A DNA stretch of 64,000 bases, taken from positions 62,001 to 126,000 of the forward strand of contig NZ_JADOGI010000002.1 of NCBI RefSeq assembly GCF_015645445.1. The letters run 5' to 3'. The stretch comes from Nonomuraea cypriaca. Its GTDB lineage: Bacteria; Actinomycetota; Actinomycetes; Streptosporangiales; Streptosporangiaceae. The position numbers were made by a program, and so were the translations under genes. The notes under the pieces were generated by a model that saw only the letters and a list, made by a program, of their open reading frames with translations, had not been told where the DNA came from and made no database searches. This document shows, in pieces, positions 1 through 8,771 of this stretch; positions within the stretch are counted from its first letter, which is position 1; every line of letters starts with the position of its first letter.

Positions 1-1
1 G

Positions 2-1408
2 GCCGGGGTGGACGCCCGGTTGGTCCGCTGCGAGGAGCCCGGGCGCGCCAGCGCGCGCAACGCCGGGCTGGCCGAGGCCGTGGGCGACGTCATCCACTGG
101 CTCGACTCCGACGTGGTGCTCACTCCTGGGGCGATCGAGGCGCACATGCGCTGGCATCACGCCGCCCCGTACCTCTCCGTCACCGGCTACATCAGGTTCA
201 CCGAGGTCGAGCCGCCGGCGGTCCTTCCCGACGACCTGGAGCAGGCGTTCGAGCCGGCCGAGCCGCACGCCTGGCTCGTCGGTCTGGTCGAGCGCACCGA
301 CGGCCTCACCGCCTACTCGCCGCGCCCGTTCAGCCTGCACGTCGGCGGCGCCACCTCGGTCAGTGCCCGCCTGGTCGAGGCCGCCGGCCCCATGGACGAC
401 GAGCTGATCGTCGGCCAGGACACCGAGATGGGCTACCGCCTGGCGCAGGCCGGAGCGGTGTTCGTGCCCGAGCCGCGGGCCCGCGCCTACCATCTGGGCC
501 CCACCATGCGGATGCGGCACCAGAAGCGCATCGACCGGGTCAGCCATGCCTTCGTCGCCGACCGCATCCCCGCCTACCAGTGGCTGCGCACGCATCCGTA
601 CCGGCAGTGGAAGATCCCCAACGTGACGGCCGTCCTGGACGGCACGGCCGGCTACGAGGCCGTCCGCGCCGCCGTGGACGCGTTACTCGCCGGCACGGTC
701 ACGGACCTGTCCGTTGTCCTGGTCGGGCCGTGGGACAAGCTCGACCGTGACCGCCGCGCCCCGCTCAAGGACCCGGACCTCGACCTCGTGCTGGTCCAGG
801 GGCACTACGAGCACGAGAGCCGCGTGCGCCTGGTGGTCGAGGAGGAGGTGCACCCGTCCGTCCCCTTCGTCCTGCGGCTGCCGCCGGGCTGGGTGCCCGG
901 CGAGGACAGCGTGAGCCGGCTGCTCAACGTGGCCCGCGCCGACGGGGCGGGCCTGGTCAACGTGCTGCTGGAGGAGACGCCCGAGGGGGTCGTGCCGGCG
1001 CGGCTCGAACGCGTGTCCGCCTTCGCCCGCGCCCGCCTGGTGGCCCGGCCCGGCGAGCCGCTCGACGACGCCGTGGACGACGTCTCCGCCGTCCGGTGGG
1101 TCGAGGGGGAGAAGTACGGTTTCACCCGCGAGCCCGCCGAGCTGCACGGGCGGCGGGCCGCCTACCAGGCCGGGACCCAGGCCGCGGCGGAGGCCGCCCG
1201 CCTGGCCAAGGAGACCGAGCGGCTGCGCGCCCAGGTCGCCAAGTGGCGCGACGAGGCGGCGCGCTGGCGCAAGAGCGCCGTGGAGCTTCGCCGCGAGGTC
1301 GGCACGCTGCGCCGCCAGGTCCACGCGGCCACCCGTGCCCAGCGCGGCATGCGCGCCATCCTGTCCGGCACGGTGAAACGCGCCCTCCGCCGCAAACCGC
1401 TCACCTGA
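2..1408 (+). CDS. Family 2-like glycosyltransferase with C-terminal coiled coil (5' end cut by window)
   Basis: The frame is open from base 2, so the N-terminus lies outside the window; 468 residues are visible. The visible start is the second half of a GT-A nucleotide-sugar fold: an ARNAGLAEA stretch (about residues 18-26) followed by the acidic metal-binding LDSD (about 34-37), as in family 2 glycosyltransferases. The last 75 residues form charged heptads (LAKETERLRAQVAKWRDEA), predicted to be coiled coil, ending in a basic tail. Donor and acceptor cannot be told. No membrane segment is visible, so it probably acts at the inner face of the membrane in cell-surface or metabolite glycosylation. 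The next gene starts 120 bases downstream on the same strand. Confidence 0.8.
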   Translation, partial: AGVDARLVRCEEPGRASARNAGLAEAVGDVIHWLDSDVVLTPGAIEAHMRWHHAAPYLSVTGYIRFTEVEPPAVLPDDLEQAFEPAEPHAWLVGLVERTDGLTAYSPRPFSLHVGGATSVSARLVEAAGPMDDELIVGQDTEMGYRLAQAGAVFVPEPRARAYHLGPTMRMRHQKRIDRVSHAFVADRIPAYQWLRTHPYRQWKIPNVTAVLDGTAGYEAVRAAVDALLAGTVTDLSVVLVGPWDKLDRDRRAPLKDPDLDLVLVQGHYEHESRVRLVVEEEVHPSVPFVLRLPPGWVPGEDSVSRLLNVARADGAGLVNVLLEETPEGVVPARLERVSAFARARLVARPGEPLDDAVDDVSAVRWVEGEKYGFTREPAELHGRRAAYQAGTQAAAEAARLAKETERLRAQVAKWRDEAARWRKSAVELRREVGTLRRQVHAATRAQRGMRAILSGTVKRALRRKPLT

Positions 1409-1528
1409 TCACTCCTGACGGCGAAGCGCCGAGTCGCCGCGCGGACCGCCGAAGTGATGGGTTACTCTCGTTTTGATGACACGCTGTCAGTCAAGTACGA
1501 CCGAGGCCGACTCCTCTCGGGAGATGAC

Positions 1529-2722
1529 ATGAGCGATTCCGTGACGTTGCCCCTGCACATGCGGCGCAACGCGTTCGATCCCGACCCCGAGCTGTCGGCG
1601 ATGCGCGACGAGGAGGGCGTCCGGCGGGTGCCCACCATGTTCGGGGTCGACGCCTGGGTCGTCAGCCGCCACGCCGACGTCCGCGAGGTGCTCGGGGACG
1701 CCACGCGCTTCAGCAACGCCCAGCGCGTCTTCAGCCCGGTCGGCGGGCCGGAGTACACCGAGGAGCAGCTCGCGACGATGCGGGCGGGCAACCTGCTCGC
1801 CTTCGACCCGCCCGAGCACACCCGGCTGCGCCGCATCCTGACGCCGGAGTTCACCATGCGGCGGATGCGCCGCCTGGAGCCGCGCATTCACGAGATCGTC
1901 CAGGAGCACCTGGACGCGATGGAGCGCACCGGATCGCCGGTCGACCTGGTCTCCGCCTTCGCCCTGCCGATCCCCTCCCTGGTCATCTGCGAGTTGCTGG
2001 GCGTGCCGTACGCGGACCGCGACGACTTCCAGCGGCGTACCGGCAAGCTGCTGAACATCTCGCTCCCGATCGAGGAACGGACGGCGGCGAGCATGGAACA
2101 GCGCGCCTACATGTCCGAGCTCGTGGCCCGCGCCCAGGCCGAGCCCGGCGACGACATGCTCGGCATGCTCGTCCGCGAGCACGGCGACGACCTGTCCACC
2201 GACGAACTGGTGGGCATCGCCGGGCTGTTGCTGCTGGCCGGCCACGAGACCACCTCTAACATGCTCGGGCTCGGCACCCTGGCCCTGCTGCGCCACCCCG
2301 ACCAGCTCGACCTGCTCAGGAAGGACCCCGAGCGGATCGGCCCGGCGGTGGAGGAACTGCTGCGCTGGCTCAGCATCGTGCACTCGGGCACGGGCAAGAT
2401 CACGACCACCGAGGTCGAGCTGTCCGGCACCCGCATCCCGGCCGGCGAACTCGTGATGTGCGCGCTGCCCGCGGCCAACCGCGACCCGGCGTTCATCTCC
2501 GACCCGGACCGCCTCGACATCGCCCGCGGCGACCTCGGCCACGTCGCCTTCGGCCACGGCGTGCACCACTGCCTGGGCGCGCCGCTGGCCAGGATGGAGA
2601 TGCGGGTCGCGTTCCCGGCGCTGTTCGAGCGCTTCCCCGGGCTGCGCGAGGCCGGCACCGCGCCCGAGTTCCGCTCCTTCAACGTCGTGTACGGCCTGGC
2701 GTCCTTCGAGGTCGCCTGGTAG
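1529..2722 (+). CDS. Cytochrome P450
   Basis: A 397-residue soluble bacterial P450, normal length for the family. Seen: I-helix oxygen-activation motif AGHETTSN, the K-helix ExxR as EELLR, and the heme loop FGHGVHHCLGAP with the axial Cys at residue 348. It hydroxylates or epoxidises an unknown small molecule using ferredoxin electrons; no ferredoxin or reductase gene lies beside it. I start it at the ATG at 1529 (MSDSVTLPLH), preceded by CGGGAG, rather than at in-frame codons up to 1454, because homologous P450s begin at about this point. A TetR gene follows 40 bases downstream in the same direction and may control it. Confidence 0.93.
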   Translation: MSDSVTLPLHMRRNAFDPDPELSAMRDEEGVRRVPTMFGVDAWVVSRHADVREVLGDATRFSNAQRVFSPVGGPEYTEEQLATMRAGNLLAFDPPEHTRLRRILTPEFTMRRMRRLEPRIHEIVQEHLDAMERTGSPVDLVSAFALPIPSLVICELLGVPYADRDDFQRRTGKLLNISLPIEERTAASMEQRAYMSELVARAQAEPGDDMLGMLVREHGDDLSTDELVGIAGLLLLAGHETTSNMLGLGTLALLRHPDQLDLLRKDPERIGPAVEELLRWLSIVHSGTGKITTTEVELSGTRIPAGELVMCALPAANRDPAFISDPDRLDIARGDLGHVAFGHGVHHCLGAPLARMEMRVAFPALFERFPGLREAGTAPEFRSFNVVYGLASFEVAW

Positions 2723-2762
2723 GCGGTCTTGCCCGTCGCGCCACGGCTGCTAGCGTTCGCCT

Positions 2763-3368
2763 GTGCACGAGCAGCGACAGCGAGCCGACGCGCTGCGTAA
2801 CGCCGACAAGATCGTCCGGGCCGCGATCGAGATCCTGCGCGAACGTGGCCCCGAGGTCTCCCTCGACGAGATCGCCCGGCAGGCGGGCATCGGGAGCGCC
2901 ACAGTCTACCGGCGCTTCGGCGACCGCGACGGCGTGATCAGGGCCGCCTTCGAGACGTACTTCGCCGAGGAGGTCGAGCCGCTGGTGCTGGCCGCCCGCG
3001 ACGCCGCCGACGCCGGGAGCGCGCTGGCCGGGGCGCTGGCGGCGTCGGTCGACACCCTGGCCGCCCACCACGGGCTGCTGAAGGCGGCGCGGCGGTCGGG
3101 CGCGTTCTCCGTCGACATCGCGGCGCGGTTCATGGGGCCGCTCGGCGGCGTGCTGGCCCGCGCCCAGCGGGCGGGGCAGGTGCGGGCCGACCTGTCCGTA
3201 CGAGACCTGGCGGCGATCGTCGTCATGGCGCTGGCCACCGCCCACCCGGCCGATCCCGCCCACCACGATCCCCGCCGCTACCTGGCCCTGTTGCTGACCA
3301 CCCTGCGACCGTCGGACGACGACCTGCCCGCGCCCTCCGCGCGCCGCATCCTGGACCCGAGCCCCTGA
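2763..3368 (+). CDS. TetR-family transcriptional regulator
   Basis: 201 residues. The N-terminal DNA-binding domain is clear: a helix-turn-helix SLDEIARQAGIGSATVYRRF at about residues 35-54, followed by the GDRDGVIRAAF stretch. The rest is the all-helical ligand domain, too variable to suggest an inducer. It starts with GTG just after the P450 and is probably co-transcribed with it, so a P450-linked ligand is the reasonable guess. It converges on the metallophosphoesterase gene. Confidence 0.92.
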   Translation: MHEQRQRADALRNADKIVRAAIEILRERGPEVSLDEIARQAGIGSATVYRRFGDRDGVIRAAFETYFAEEVEPLVLAARDAADAGSALAGALAASVDTLAAHHGLLKAARRSGAFSVDIAARFMGPLGGVLARAQRAGQVRADLSVRDLAAIVVMALATAHPADPAHHDPRRYLALLLTTLRPSDDDLPAPSARRILDPSP

Positions 3369-3370
3369 CG

Positions 3371-3387
3371 CTCACCGCCATGGTGAG
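3371..3387. terminator. Short hairpin between convergent genes
   Basis: CTCACC, five-base loop, GGTGAG: a 6-bp perfect stem three bases after the TetR stop codon and 45 bases from the stop of the opposing phosphoesterase gene. No U-tract follows, so terminator function is a guess from position. Confidence 0.35.
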
Positions 3388-3432
3388 GAGCGGCCCTATC
3401 GGGCTCTCATGATGCTTCGCGTGCGGGGCCGG

Positions 3433-4374
3433 TCAGTGAGTACGGGCGTCGAGCACGAGGTCCTGCTGGAGGCCGAAGCCGTCGATGCGTACCTTGTTCT
3501 GCTGCACGGTCACCACCGAGTACGCGTTGGCCGGGTAAGGCTGCTCGACCATGCCTTTCATGGTCACGTAATGGATTCCGTCGACCACCTGGTAGGCGCC
3601 CGGGTGATAGTGCCCGTTGAGGTAGGCCACCACGTTGGGGTACGACTCCAGCACCTGCCGGATCACCGGGGCGTCAAGGGCGTCCTCGGTCTCGCCTCCC
3701 GCGAGCGGCATGTGACCGATGACGATGACCTGCTGCCCCTTCTCGTCCGCGTCCGCGAGCGTCGCCTTGAGCCAGGCCATCTGCTCGTCGCCCAGGGCGC
3801 CGTTGTACGTCTGGGCGTTGATCGCGCCCTGCTCACGCAGCTCGTCGATGATCTCCTGCGCCTTGACGTAGTCCGCCGAGCCAGGTGCGTTGGCATAGAG
3901 CGAGACGTCGTTGTTGTCGAGCACGACGAAGCGCCAGTTCTGGTGGGTGAAGTCGTAGTACTCGTTGGGCATGCTCAGCCGCTCGACGGCCTCGTCACTC
4001 GAGATGCCCGGGAAGTCGTGGTTGCCGAGCACGCTGTAGCGGGGGCCGTGGATCCGTTCGAAGATCGGCAGGATTTCGTCGAAGCTCTTGGGATCGCGGT
4101 CGACCATGTCACCGAGTTGGACGGTGAAGCTGACTTTCGCGTCGTTGATCGTGGCGGCGCTCTCGGCCAGCTTCTGGAGGGAGTCCGCGTAGTAGCGGGT
4201 GCCCTGGGCGGGGCCGCTCCAATACTGTGGGTCCGCGATCAAGCCGAACGAGAACGCCGCGTTGCCGTGGCCGGTCGGACCGTCATGCCGGCCATCGGCC
4301 CAGGCGGTCGTGGGGGCGACGCTCGCCAGCGACAGGGTGAGCGCGGCACAGAGGGCCATGGGTAGCGCCTTCAT
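3433..4374 (-). CDS. Secreted calcineurin-like metallophosphoesterase (ADPRM-like)
   Basis: 313 residues starting at MKALPMALCA, with an export signal of about 26 residues ending AWA. Metal-binding motifs in order: ADPQY (the DxQ variant used by the Mn-dependent ADP-ribose/CDP-alcohol diphosphatase family in place of DxH), GDMVDRD, GNHDF, GHMPLAGGE and NGHYHPGAY. The family hydrolyses phosphodiester or pyrophosphate bonds; the substrate here is unknown, and export suggests extracellular nucleotide or phospholipid headgroups. A GGAG lies 11 bases before the ATG. The frame stays open far upstream but that part is antisense to nothing supported and overlaps the anti-sigma gene. Confidence 0.85.
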   Translation of the reverse strand: MKALPMALCAALTLSLASVAPTTAWADGRHDGPTGHGNAAFSFGLIADPQYWSGPAQGTRYYADSLQKLAESAATINDAKVSFTVQLGDMVDRDPKSFDEILPIFERIHGPRYSVLGNHDFPGISSDEAVERLSMPNEYYDFTHQNWRFVVLDNNDVSLYANAPGSADYVKAQEIIDELREQGAINAQTYNGALGDEQMAWLKATLADADEKGQQVIVIGHMPLAGGETEDALDAPVIRQVLESYPNVVAYLNGHYHPGAYQVVDGIHYVTMKGMVEQPYPANAYSVVTVQQNKVRIDGFGLQQDLVLDARTH

Positions 4375-4523
4375 CGGCAAAACTCCAAGATGTTCGCGGT
4401 AATCGGCTGGGCCAATGGCATCACCCCTGAGCAAAGATCGTCTAATCCCAAACTGGACAAACTGTGAACTATCCGGAGGTGCTGTGCCTCGGCGTCGCGA
4501 GTCGCCGCGCGCCCTTCTGCCGA

Positions 4524-5195
4524 TCAGCGGCGGAATCTGGCGACCATGTCCGGGAAACCGGGGCGCCGCAGGTGGATCTCGGCGATCTGTCCGATCGGCT
4601 GCTCGACGGTGGTGCTCCACGACCGTTGCCGTCCAGAGAGCGTGAACCGGCCGAGGTCGGCGAGCCCGCCGTCCAGGCCGACCAGTATGGCCTGGTACGA
4701 CCCCTCCGCCTCCTCCATGGTGAACACGAGCCAGCTGGGCGAGCCCTGGTAGCCGAACACATGGCCGACCGCCTCCCGGCCGGAATAGAGGCCGGCGGCC
4801 GTCAGATAGCGGCCGTCGGCCACCTGAAGCGTGGCCCGGTAGCCTGCCGCCAGCTCGCGGTCCGCCTCCGTCACGCGCCACACCGTCCCGCCTGCGACCA
4901 TGCTCACCACGAGGGCCGTGATCAGATACGGGGTCAGCCTGCGCAGCAGTGAGGGCTTCCTGACCTCGGCGATCCTGGCCAAGACGCGTGACTCGAACGC
5001 GGGAGGCGGCTCCTCGGCGGGTGCGATCGAGGTGAGGGCGTCGACCAGCCTGGCCGCCTCCTCCAACTGCCGGCGGCAGCCCGGACAGTCATTGACATGG
5101 TGCAGCGCTGCCGCGCGTTCCTCCCCTGACAGCGTGCCGGTGGCCAACTCGGGGATCACATCGCGGGCCCGCCGGCAGCCGGAGGGCTCAGTCAT
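4524..5195 (-). CDS. Anti-sigma factor with zinc-finger domain
   Basis: 223 residues. The N-terminal zinc-binding anti-sigma domain shows HHVNDCPGC (H-x3-C-x2-C) at about residues 32-40; one membrane segment lies at about 88-108 (LITALVVSMVAGGTVW), and the remaining ~115 residues would face outward. It should hold the adjacent ECF sigma factor at the membrane. Its start overlaps the sigma gene by 8 bases, so translation is probably coupled. The outer domain does not look like the usual RskA domain, so the released signal is unknown. Confidence 0.88.
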   Translation of the reverse strand: MTEPSGCRRARDVIPELATGTLSGEERAAALHHVNDCPGCRRQLEEAARLVDALTSIAPAEEPPPAFESRVLARIAEVRKPSLLRRLTPYLITALVVSMVAGGTVWRVTEADRELAAGYRATLQVADGRYLTAAGLYSGREAVGHVFGYQGSPSWLVFTMEEAEGSYQAILVGLDGGLADLGRFTLSGRQRSWSTTVEQPIGQIAEIHLRRPGFPDMVARFRR

Positions 5196-5727
5196 CGCTC
5201 ACCTCCAGTTGGTCGCGGAGCTTCGCCATGCCCCTGCGCAGGCGGGTCTTGGCGGTACCCAAAGGTATCCCCTCGATCTTCGCGATCTTGCTACCCGACA
5301 TCCCGTAGAACACGGCGAGCACGATCGCCCTGGCCTGCGCCTCAGGTAGCCCGCGCAGCGCATGCCGGACGAACTCCTCGTCCTGCGGCGCCTCGTCGGC
5401 CGGCTCGACGGCGAGCAGTCTGGTCAGCAGCACCTGGGGATCGACCGGCTCTTCGCGCCTGAGTCGTAACGCGTCGATGGCCAGGTTGCGGGTGATGGTC
5501 AACAGCCACGTCGCCACGGCACCACGGCGCGAGTCGTAGGCCGAGGCGTGCCGCCACGCCCTGACGAACGCCTCCTGGGCCACCTCCTCGGCCAGCGCGG
5601 GCTCGCGGACGATGGTCCGCGCCAGCCCGAAAACCCTGGCCTGGTAGCGGCGCACCAGAGCGGCGGCCGCCTGCGCGTCCCCCGAAGCCATGCCGACGAG
5701 GAGCGACTCATCGGAAAGAGCCCACAT
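5188..5727 (-). CDS. ECF-type RNA polymerase sigma factor
   Basis: 179 residues with region 2 (LVRRYQARVFGLARTIV ... EEVAQEAFVRAWRHA, the -10 recognition helix) at about 20-75 and region 4 (LPEAQARAIVLAVFYGMSGSKIA, then a GTAKTRLRRGMAKL recognition helix) at about 115-170. It is an ECF sigma of the SigK/SigL kind by general appearance. The pair with the zinc-finger anti-sigma gene is the standard arrangement. It is divergent from a lipoprotein + cytochrome pair only 76 bases away, which are its most likely targets together with its own promoter. Confidence 0.92.
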   Translation of the reverse strand: MWALSDESLLVGMASGDAQAAAALVRRYQARVFGLARTIVREPALAEEVAQEAFVRAWRHASAYDSRRGAVATWLLTITRNLAIDALRLRREEPVDPQVLLTRLLAVEPADEAPQDEEFVRHALRGLPEAQARAIVLAVFYGMSGSKIAKIEGIPLGTAKTRLRRGMAKLRDQLEVSDD

Positions 5728-5803
5728 GACCGTTCTACGGAGACGATCAGCGTTTTGGCTTCACAGTGAATCCGATTTCGTGTCGCGGGCCGTACAACCT
5801 CAC

Positions 5804-6214
5804 ATGACAAGATTTTCCTTGATGGCCGCAACCTGCCTGCTGATCGCGGGCTGTGGCGCGGCGACCGGGACCTCGGGCTCACCGACGGTCACCATTTCGG
5901 CCCCCGCCGACGGCGCGGACGTCGGGTCGTCGTTCGCCCTGCGTTTCAGCTCCAGCGAGGAGATCGGCCCGACCACCTCGGGCAAGCACCACGTGCACGT
6001 CTCCACCGACGGCCAGGCCGACGACTACACCGTGGTCACCGCATCGCCGTTCCAGGTCACGGGGCTGCCCCCTGGGCGGCACACGGTGAGCGTCACCCTG
6101 CAGCACGCCGACCACTCCGCGGCCGGCGCGTCGGACGAGATCACCGTGAACGTGACCGGATCCGGCGGCGGCGCCTCCCCTGAGCCCGAGCAGAGCTATG
6201 GCGGCGGCTACTGA
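5804..6214 (+). CDS. Lipoprotein with Ig-like fold (DUF4399-like)
   Basis: 136 residues. The start at MTRFSLMAATCLL gives a lipobox LIAGC with Cys at about residue 17, so the mature protein is lipid-anchored outside. The body is a single beta-rich module (SPADGADVGSSFALRFSS ... GKHHVHVSTDG) resembling DUF4399/Ig-like domains, with two adjacent His that could bind metal or heme. It ends in a Gly-rich tail. The next gene starts 17 bases before its stop, so the two are coupled. Function unknown; the cytochrome partner suggests an exported redox role. Confidence 0.75.
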   Translation: MTRFSLMAATCLLIAGCGAATGTSGSPTVTISAPADGADVGSSFALRFSSSEEIGPTTSGKHHVHVSTDGQADDYTVVTASPFQVTGLPPGRHTVSVTLQHADHSAAGASDEITVNVTGSGGGASPEPEQSYGGGY

Positions 6215-6848
6215 CCGCTGGGTTCGCCGCCACAACCGGCGGACCAGATGGTTCCATGCCGGCGTCTACCTCACGACGCTGACGCTGCTGGGCACCGGCT
6301 GGTGGCTGCTGGCAGGCCGGGAAGGCCGGCCGAGCCCGCTCGCGTGGCTGACCGGCATCCCCGACACCACCCTGCACACGGCGGTGGGCTGGGCATTCGT
6401 GGCACTCGCTGTGGCGGGACCCGCATGGGGCTTCCGCGGGGCGCGCACGTTCGTGAGAGAGTCGGTACGTTTCACGCGCACGGATCTGTGGTGGTTCGCC
6501 CGCTGGCCTGCCGCGACGTTGACCGGCCGGTTCGCCCATCACGACGGGCATTTCGATCCGGGGCAGCGGCTGATCAACCTGATGTTGGCCGGCGGACTGC
6601 TCGTGCTCGCCGGCACGGGAGCCGGGATGGCGTCGCTCCACGGCGGACCGGTTTTCGCGCTTCTCGCTCAGGTCCATGTCTGGACGACGCAGCTCATCAC
6701 CTGGCTGATCGCCGGCCACATCGCGGTCGCGTCCGGAGTGCTGCCCGGGTATCGCGGGGTCTGGCGCTCAATGCACCTGGGCGGGCGCCTTGACAGATCG
6801 GTGGCGTTCCGGCTGTGGCCGGGGTGGGCGGCCCGCCAGAAGTCCTGA
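6198..6848 (+). CDS. Membrane b-type cytochrome (b561-like)
   Basis: 216 residues with about four or five membrane segments (near residues 20-40, 60-80, 125-147, 155-180). Histidines suited to heme ligation sit inside them: RWFHAGVY (about 18), LHTAVGW (about 58), QVHVWTT and AGHIAVA. This is the pattern of the bacterial cytochrome b561/formate dehydrogenase gamma family, which moves electrons across the membrane. It overlaps the lipoprotein gene by 17 bases and both may be transcribed by the divergent ECF sigma. Electron donor and acceptor unknown. Confidence 0.8.
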   Translation: MAAATDRWVRRHNRRTRWFHAGVYLTTLTLLGTGWWLLAGREGRPSPLAWLTGIPDTTLHTAVGWAFVALAVAGPAWGFRGARTFVRESVRFTRTDLWWFARWPAATLTGRFAHHDGHFDPGQRLINLMLAGGLLVLAGTGAGMASLHGGPVFALLAQVHVWTTQLITWLIAGHIAVASGVLPGYRGVWRSMHLGGRLDRSVAFRLWPGWAARQKS

Positions 6849-6924
6849 AGGCGGGAGAGCACCGGAGGCTGTGGGAGCAAACCGCTCGCCACGCCGCTTC
6901 GGCCGGGCTCTCCGTCATGGTTCG

Positions 6925-7476
6925 TCAATCCGAGAGAACCTCGAACCACACGGCCTTGCCGGTACGCGTGGGCTCGACGCCCCAGCGGCGGGACAGCAGT
7001 TCGACCATCTGCAACCCGCGGCCGCTCTCTTCGCAGCCGGTGGGCGACTCGGCGTGCGGGAGCTCGGAGGTCTCGTCCTCGACCACGCATCGAAGCACGC
7101 CCGCCCTGATGGAGAGGGTGAGAACCGGCTGCCCCCGGGCATGCCGCAACGCGTTGGTGACCAACTCGTCGACGAGGAGCTCCACGACGTCTGTTTCACC
7201 GGGGAACTCCCATTCGGACAGTTGCGCGTGGATCAATCGCCGTCCGGCCGGTACCGAGGACAGATCGTCCGGCAGGACCCACGATGCCCGGTGGTCTGTG
7301 ACGGGCCCGCCGATCCCGGTGAACTCGCGAAGCCGCCGGATGATCGAGTCGGGCCAGCGGAGCGCGCGTGACTGATTCAGCCGAATCCCCGGACGGCCGG
7401 GGTCGCCGCCGGCACGGCGCACGCCACAATGCGGGGCGGCCATCGGGACCCCATCGAACAGGTATGTTGCACTCAT
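6925..7476 (-). CDS. RsbW-like serine-kinase-type ATP-binding protein
   Basis: 183 residues from MSATYLFDG. The C-terminal half is a GHKL ATPase fold: N-box VDELVTNALRHA, G1 box VEDETS, G2 box GRGLQMVE. Stand-alone domains of this kind in actinomycetes act as anti-sigma/anti-anti-sigma kinases. The N-terminal ~75 residues are not recognised. I prefer the ATG at 7476, as the upstream in-frame extension is Arg-rich and crosses an inverted repeat at 7493-7519 that looks regulatory. It converges on the cytochrome gene. Confidence 0.8.
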   Translation of the reverse strand: MSATYLFDGVPMAAPHCGVRRAGGDPGRPGIRLNQSRALRWPDSIIRRLREFTGIGGPVTDHRASWVLPDDLSSVPAGRRLIHAQLSEWEFPGETDVVELLVDELVTNALRHARGQPVLTLSIRAGVLRCVVEDETSELPHAESPTGCEESGRGLQMVELLSRRWGVEPTRTGKAVWFEVLSD

Positions 7477-7492
7477 CGGATCGTGTCGCCTT

Positions 7493-7519
7493 CTTGATAG
7501 AGCTGCTCTCTCTATCAAG
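7493..7519. promoter_or_regulatory. 10-bp inverted repeat upstream of the RsbW-like gene
   Basis: CTTGATAGAG, seven bases, CTCTATCAAG: a perfect 10-bp dyad in an A+T-richer patch, 16 bases before the start of the RsbW-like gene (minus strand) and 124 bases before the receiver gene (plus strand). It could be an operator or, in the leader RNA, a hairpin that limits ribosome access. Confidence 0.6.
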
Positions 7520-7643
7520 GATTCGCCTGGTAGCACGCGCCGTCTTCGATGCCAGCCTCCATCTTGGATGGCAGGCAGCGGGAAGGCGCGGATTCCAGCC
7601 ACCTGCAATGTGGGGGAGTGCCGCCAGCTGAGATTCTGGAGGT

Positions 7644-8024
7644 GTGGCTGTGCGTTGCCTCATCGTCGATGACAATGATCACTTTCTCCAGGCCGCACGC
7701 GGGCTGCTGGAACGAGAGGGGATCACTGTCGTCGGCGTGTCCTCAACGAGTGCCGAGGCGATGGAGCGCTTCGGCGAGTGCCGCCCGGACGTCACCCTGA
7801 TCGATGTCCAGCTCGGCGAGGAATGCGGCTTCGAGCTGGCGCGGCGACTGGCCGGCCAGCGAGCGGAAGGGCCGTCGAACGTCATCCTCATCTCGGCGTA
7901 CTCGGAAAGCGACTTCTCGGACCTGATCGCACAGAGCACCGCCCTCGCATTCCTGTCGAAGTCCGATCTGTCCGCCGAAGCGATCCATGCCATCCTCCGC
8001 AGGGCGGATCACAAGGGCGTCTAG
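7644..8024 (+). CDS. Single-domain response regulator (receiver only)
   Basis: 126 residues, just one receiver domain: acidic pair D9/D10, phosphorylation site D54 in TLIDVQLG, the Ser of LISAYSE and the Lys of FLSKSDL are all present. There is no output domain, so it probably acts by protein contact or as a phosphate sink. GTG start with CTGGAGG just upstream. It converges on the LuxR-type regulator: the two stop codons share the palindrome CTAG at 8021-8024. The histidine kinase 750 bases away is the likely phosphodonor. Confidence 0.88.
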   Translation: MAVRCLIVDDNDHFLQAARGLLEREGITVVGVSSTSAEAMERFGECRPDVTLIDVQLGEECGFELARRLAGQRAEGPSNVILISAYSESDFSDLIAQSTALAFLSKSDLSAEAIHAILRRADHKGV

Positions 8025-8680
8025 CGGGATTCGAGAAAGGCCAGGACCGCGAGGATGCGCCGGTGGTCGTCCTCCGTCTCGGGCAGCCGCATCCTGGTCA
8101 TGATGCTGCGTACGTGCTTCTCCACGGTGCCTTCGGTGATCCACAGCTGGCGGGCGATGCCGGCGTTCGAGCGGCCTTCCGCCATCAAGGCGAGCACTTC
8201 CCGCTCCCGTTCGGTGAGCTGCTCCAGCGGGTCGTTCCTGTGGCGGGCGGCGATGAGCTCCTGGACCAGGCTGGGATCGACGACCGACCGGCCCTCGGCG
8301 ATGGTCCGGATCGTTCCAATGAAGTCCGCCACATCGATCACCCGGCTTTTGAGCAGGTAACCGACCCGGTGGCCGGTCGCCAGCAACTCCATCGCCCGCT
8401 CCGCCTCGATGTGCGCCGACAGCAGCAGGATCCCCGTGTCCGGCCACTCGGCGCGTATCTCGCGGGCCGCGTCGAGACCCTCGGTCGAGTGGCCAGGGGG
8501 CATCCGGATGTCGACGATTACCAGGTCCGGCCGTTGGTCGCGGACCAGGGAAAGCAGCTCCGGCGCGGTCCCGGCCTGGCCGACGACGGTGAATCCGGCG
8601 CGTTCGAGGAGCATGGAGAGCCCTTCCCTGAGCAGGACGTCATCGTCCGCCAGCACCACTCGCGTCGGGCTTGCGTTCAT
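8021..8680 (-). CDS. NarL/LuxR-type response regulator
   Basis: 219 residues from MNASPTRVVLADDD. The receiver has the acidic cluster ADDD, the phospho-acceptor in LVIVDIRMPP, the conserved Ser of LLLSAHIE and the Lys of YLLKSRV. The C-terminal LuxR helix-turn-helix is LTEREREVLALMAEGRSNAG through GTVEKHVRSIM. Divergent from the histidine kinase gene with 91 bases between them, the standard arrangement for a cognate pair. Start chosen at the ATG preceded by ACGGGAC; an in-frame codon at 8713 would add 11 residues. Confidence 0.92.
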   Translation of the reverse strand: MNASPTRVVLADDDVLLREGLSMLLERAGFTVVGQAGTAPELLSLVRDQRPDLVIVDIRMPPGHSTEGLDAAREIRAEWPDTGILLLSAHIEAERAMELLATGHRVGYLLKSRVIDVADFIGTIRTIAEGRSVVDPSLVQELIAARHRNDPLEQLTEREREVLALMAEGRSNAGIARQLWITEGTVEKHVRSIMTRMRLPETEDDHRRILAVLAFLESR

Positions 8681-8771
8681 GTCCCGTCCCGTTTTCCTGG
8701 CCTGGCAGGGCACCCCGCACCGGACTCCACCAAGGCTTCTACCAGCACTGATGAGCGTATAGTTACCTATT

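Noticed and set aside
3409..4365. Plus-strand frame opposite the metallophosphoesterase
   Set aside because: No motif; the minus strand has all five metallophosphoesterase motifs and a signal peptide.
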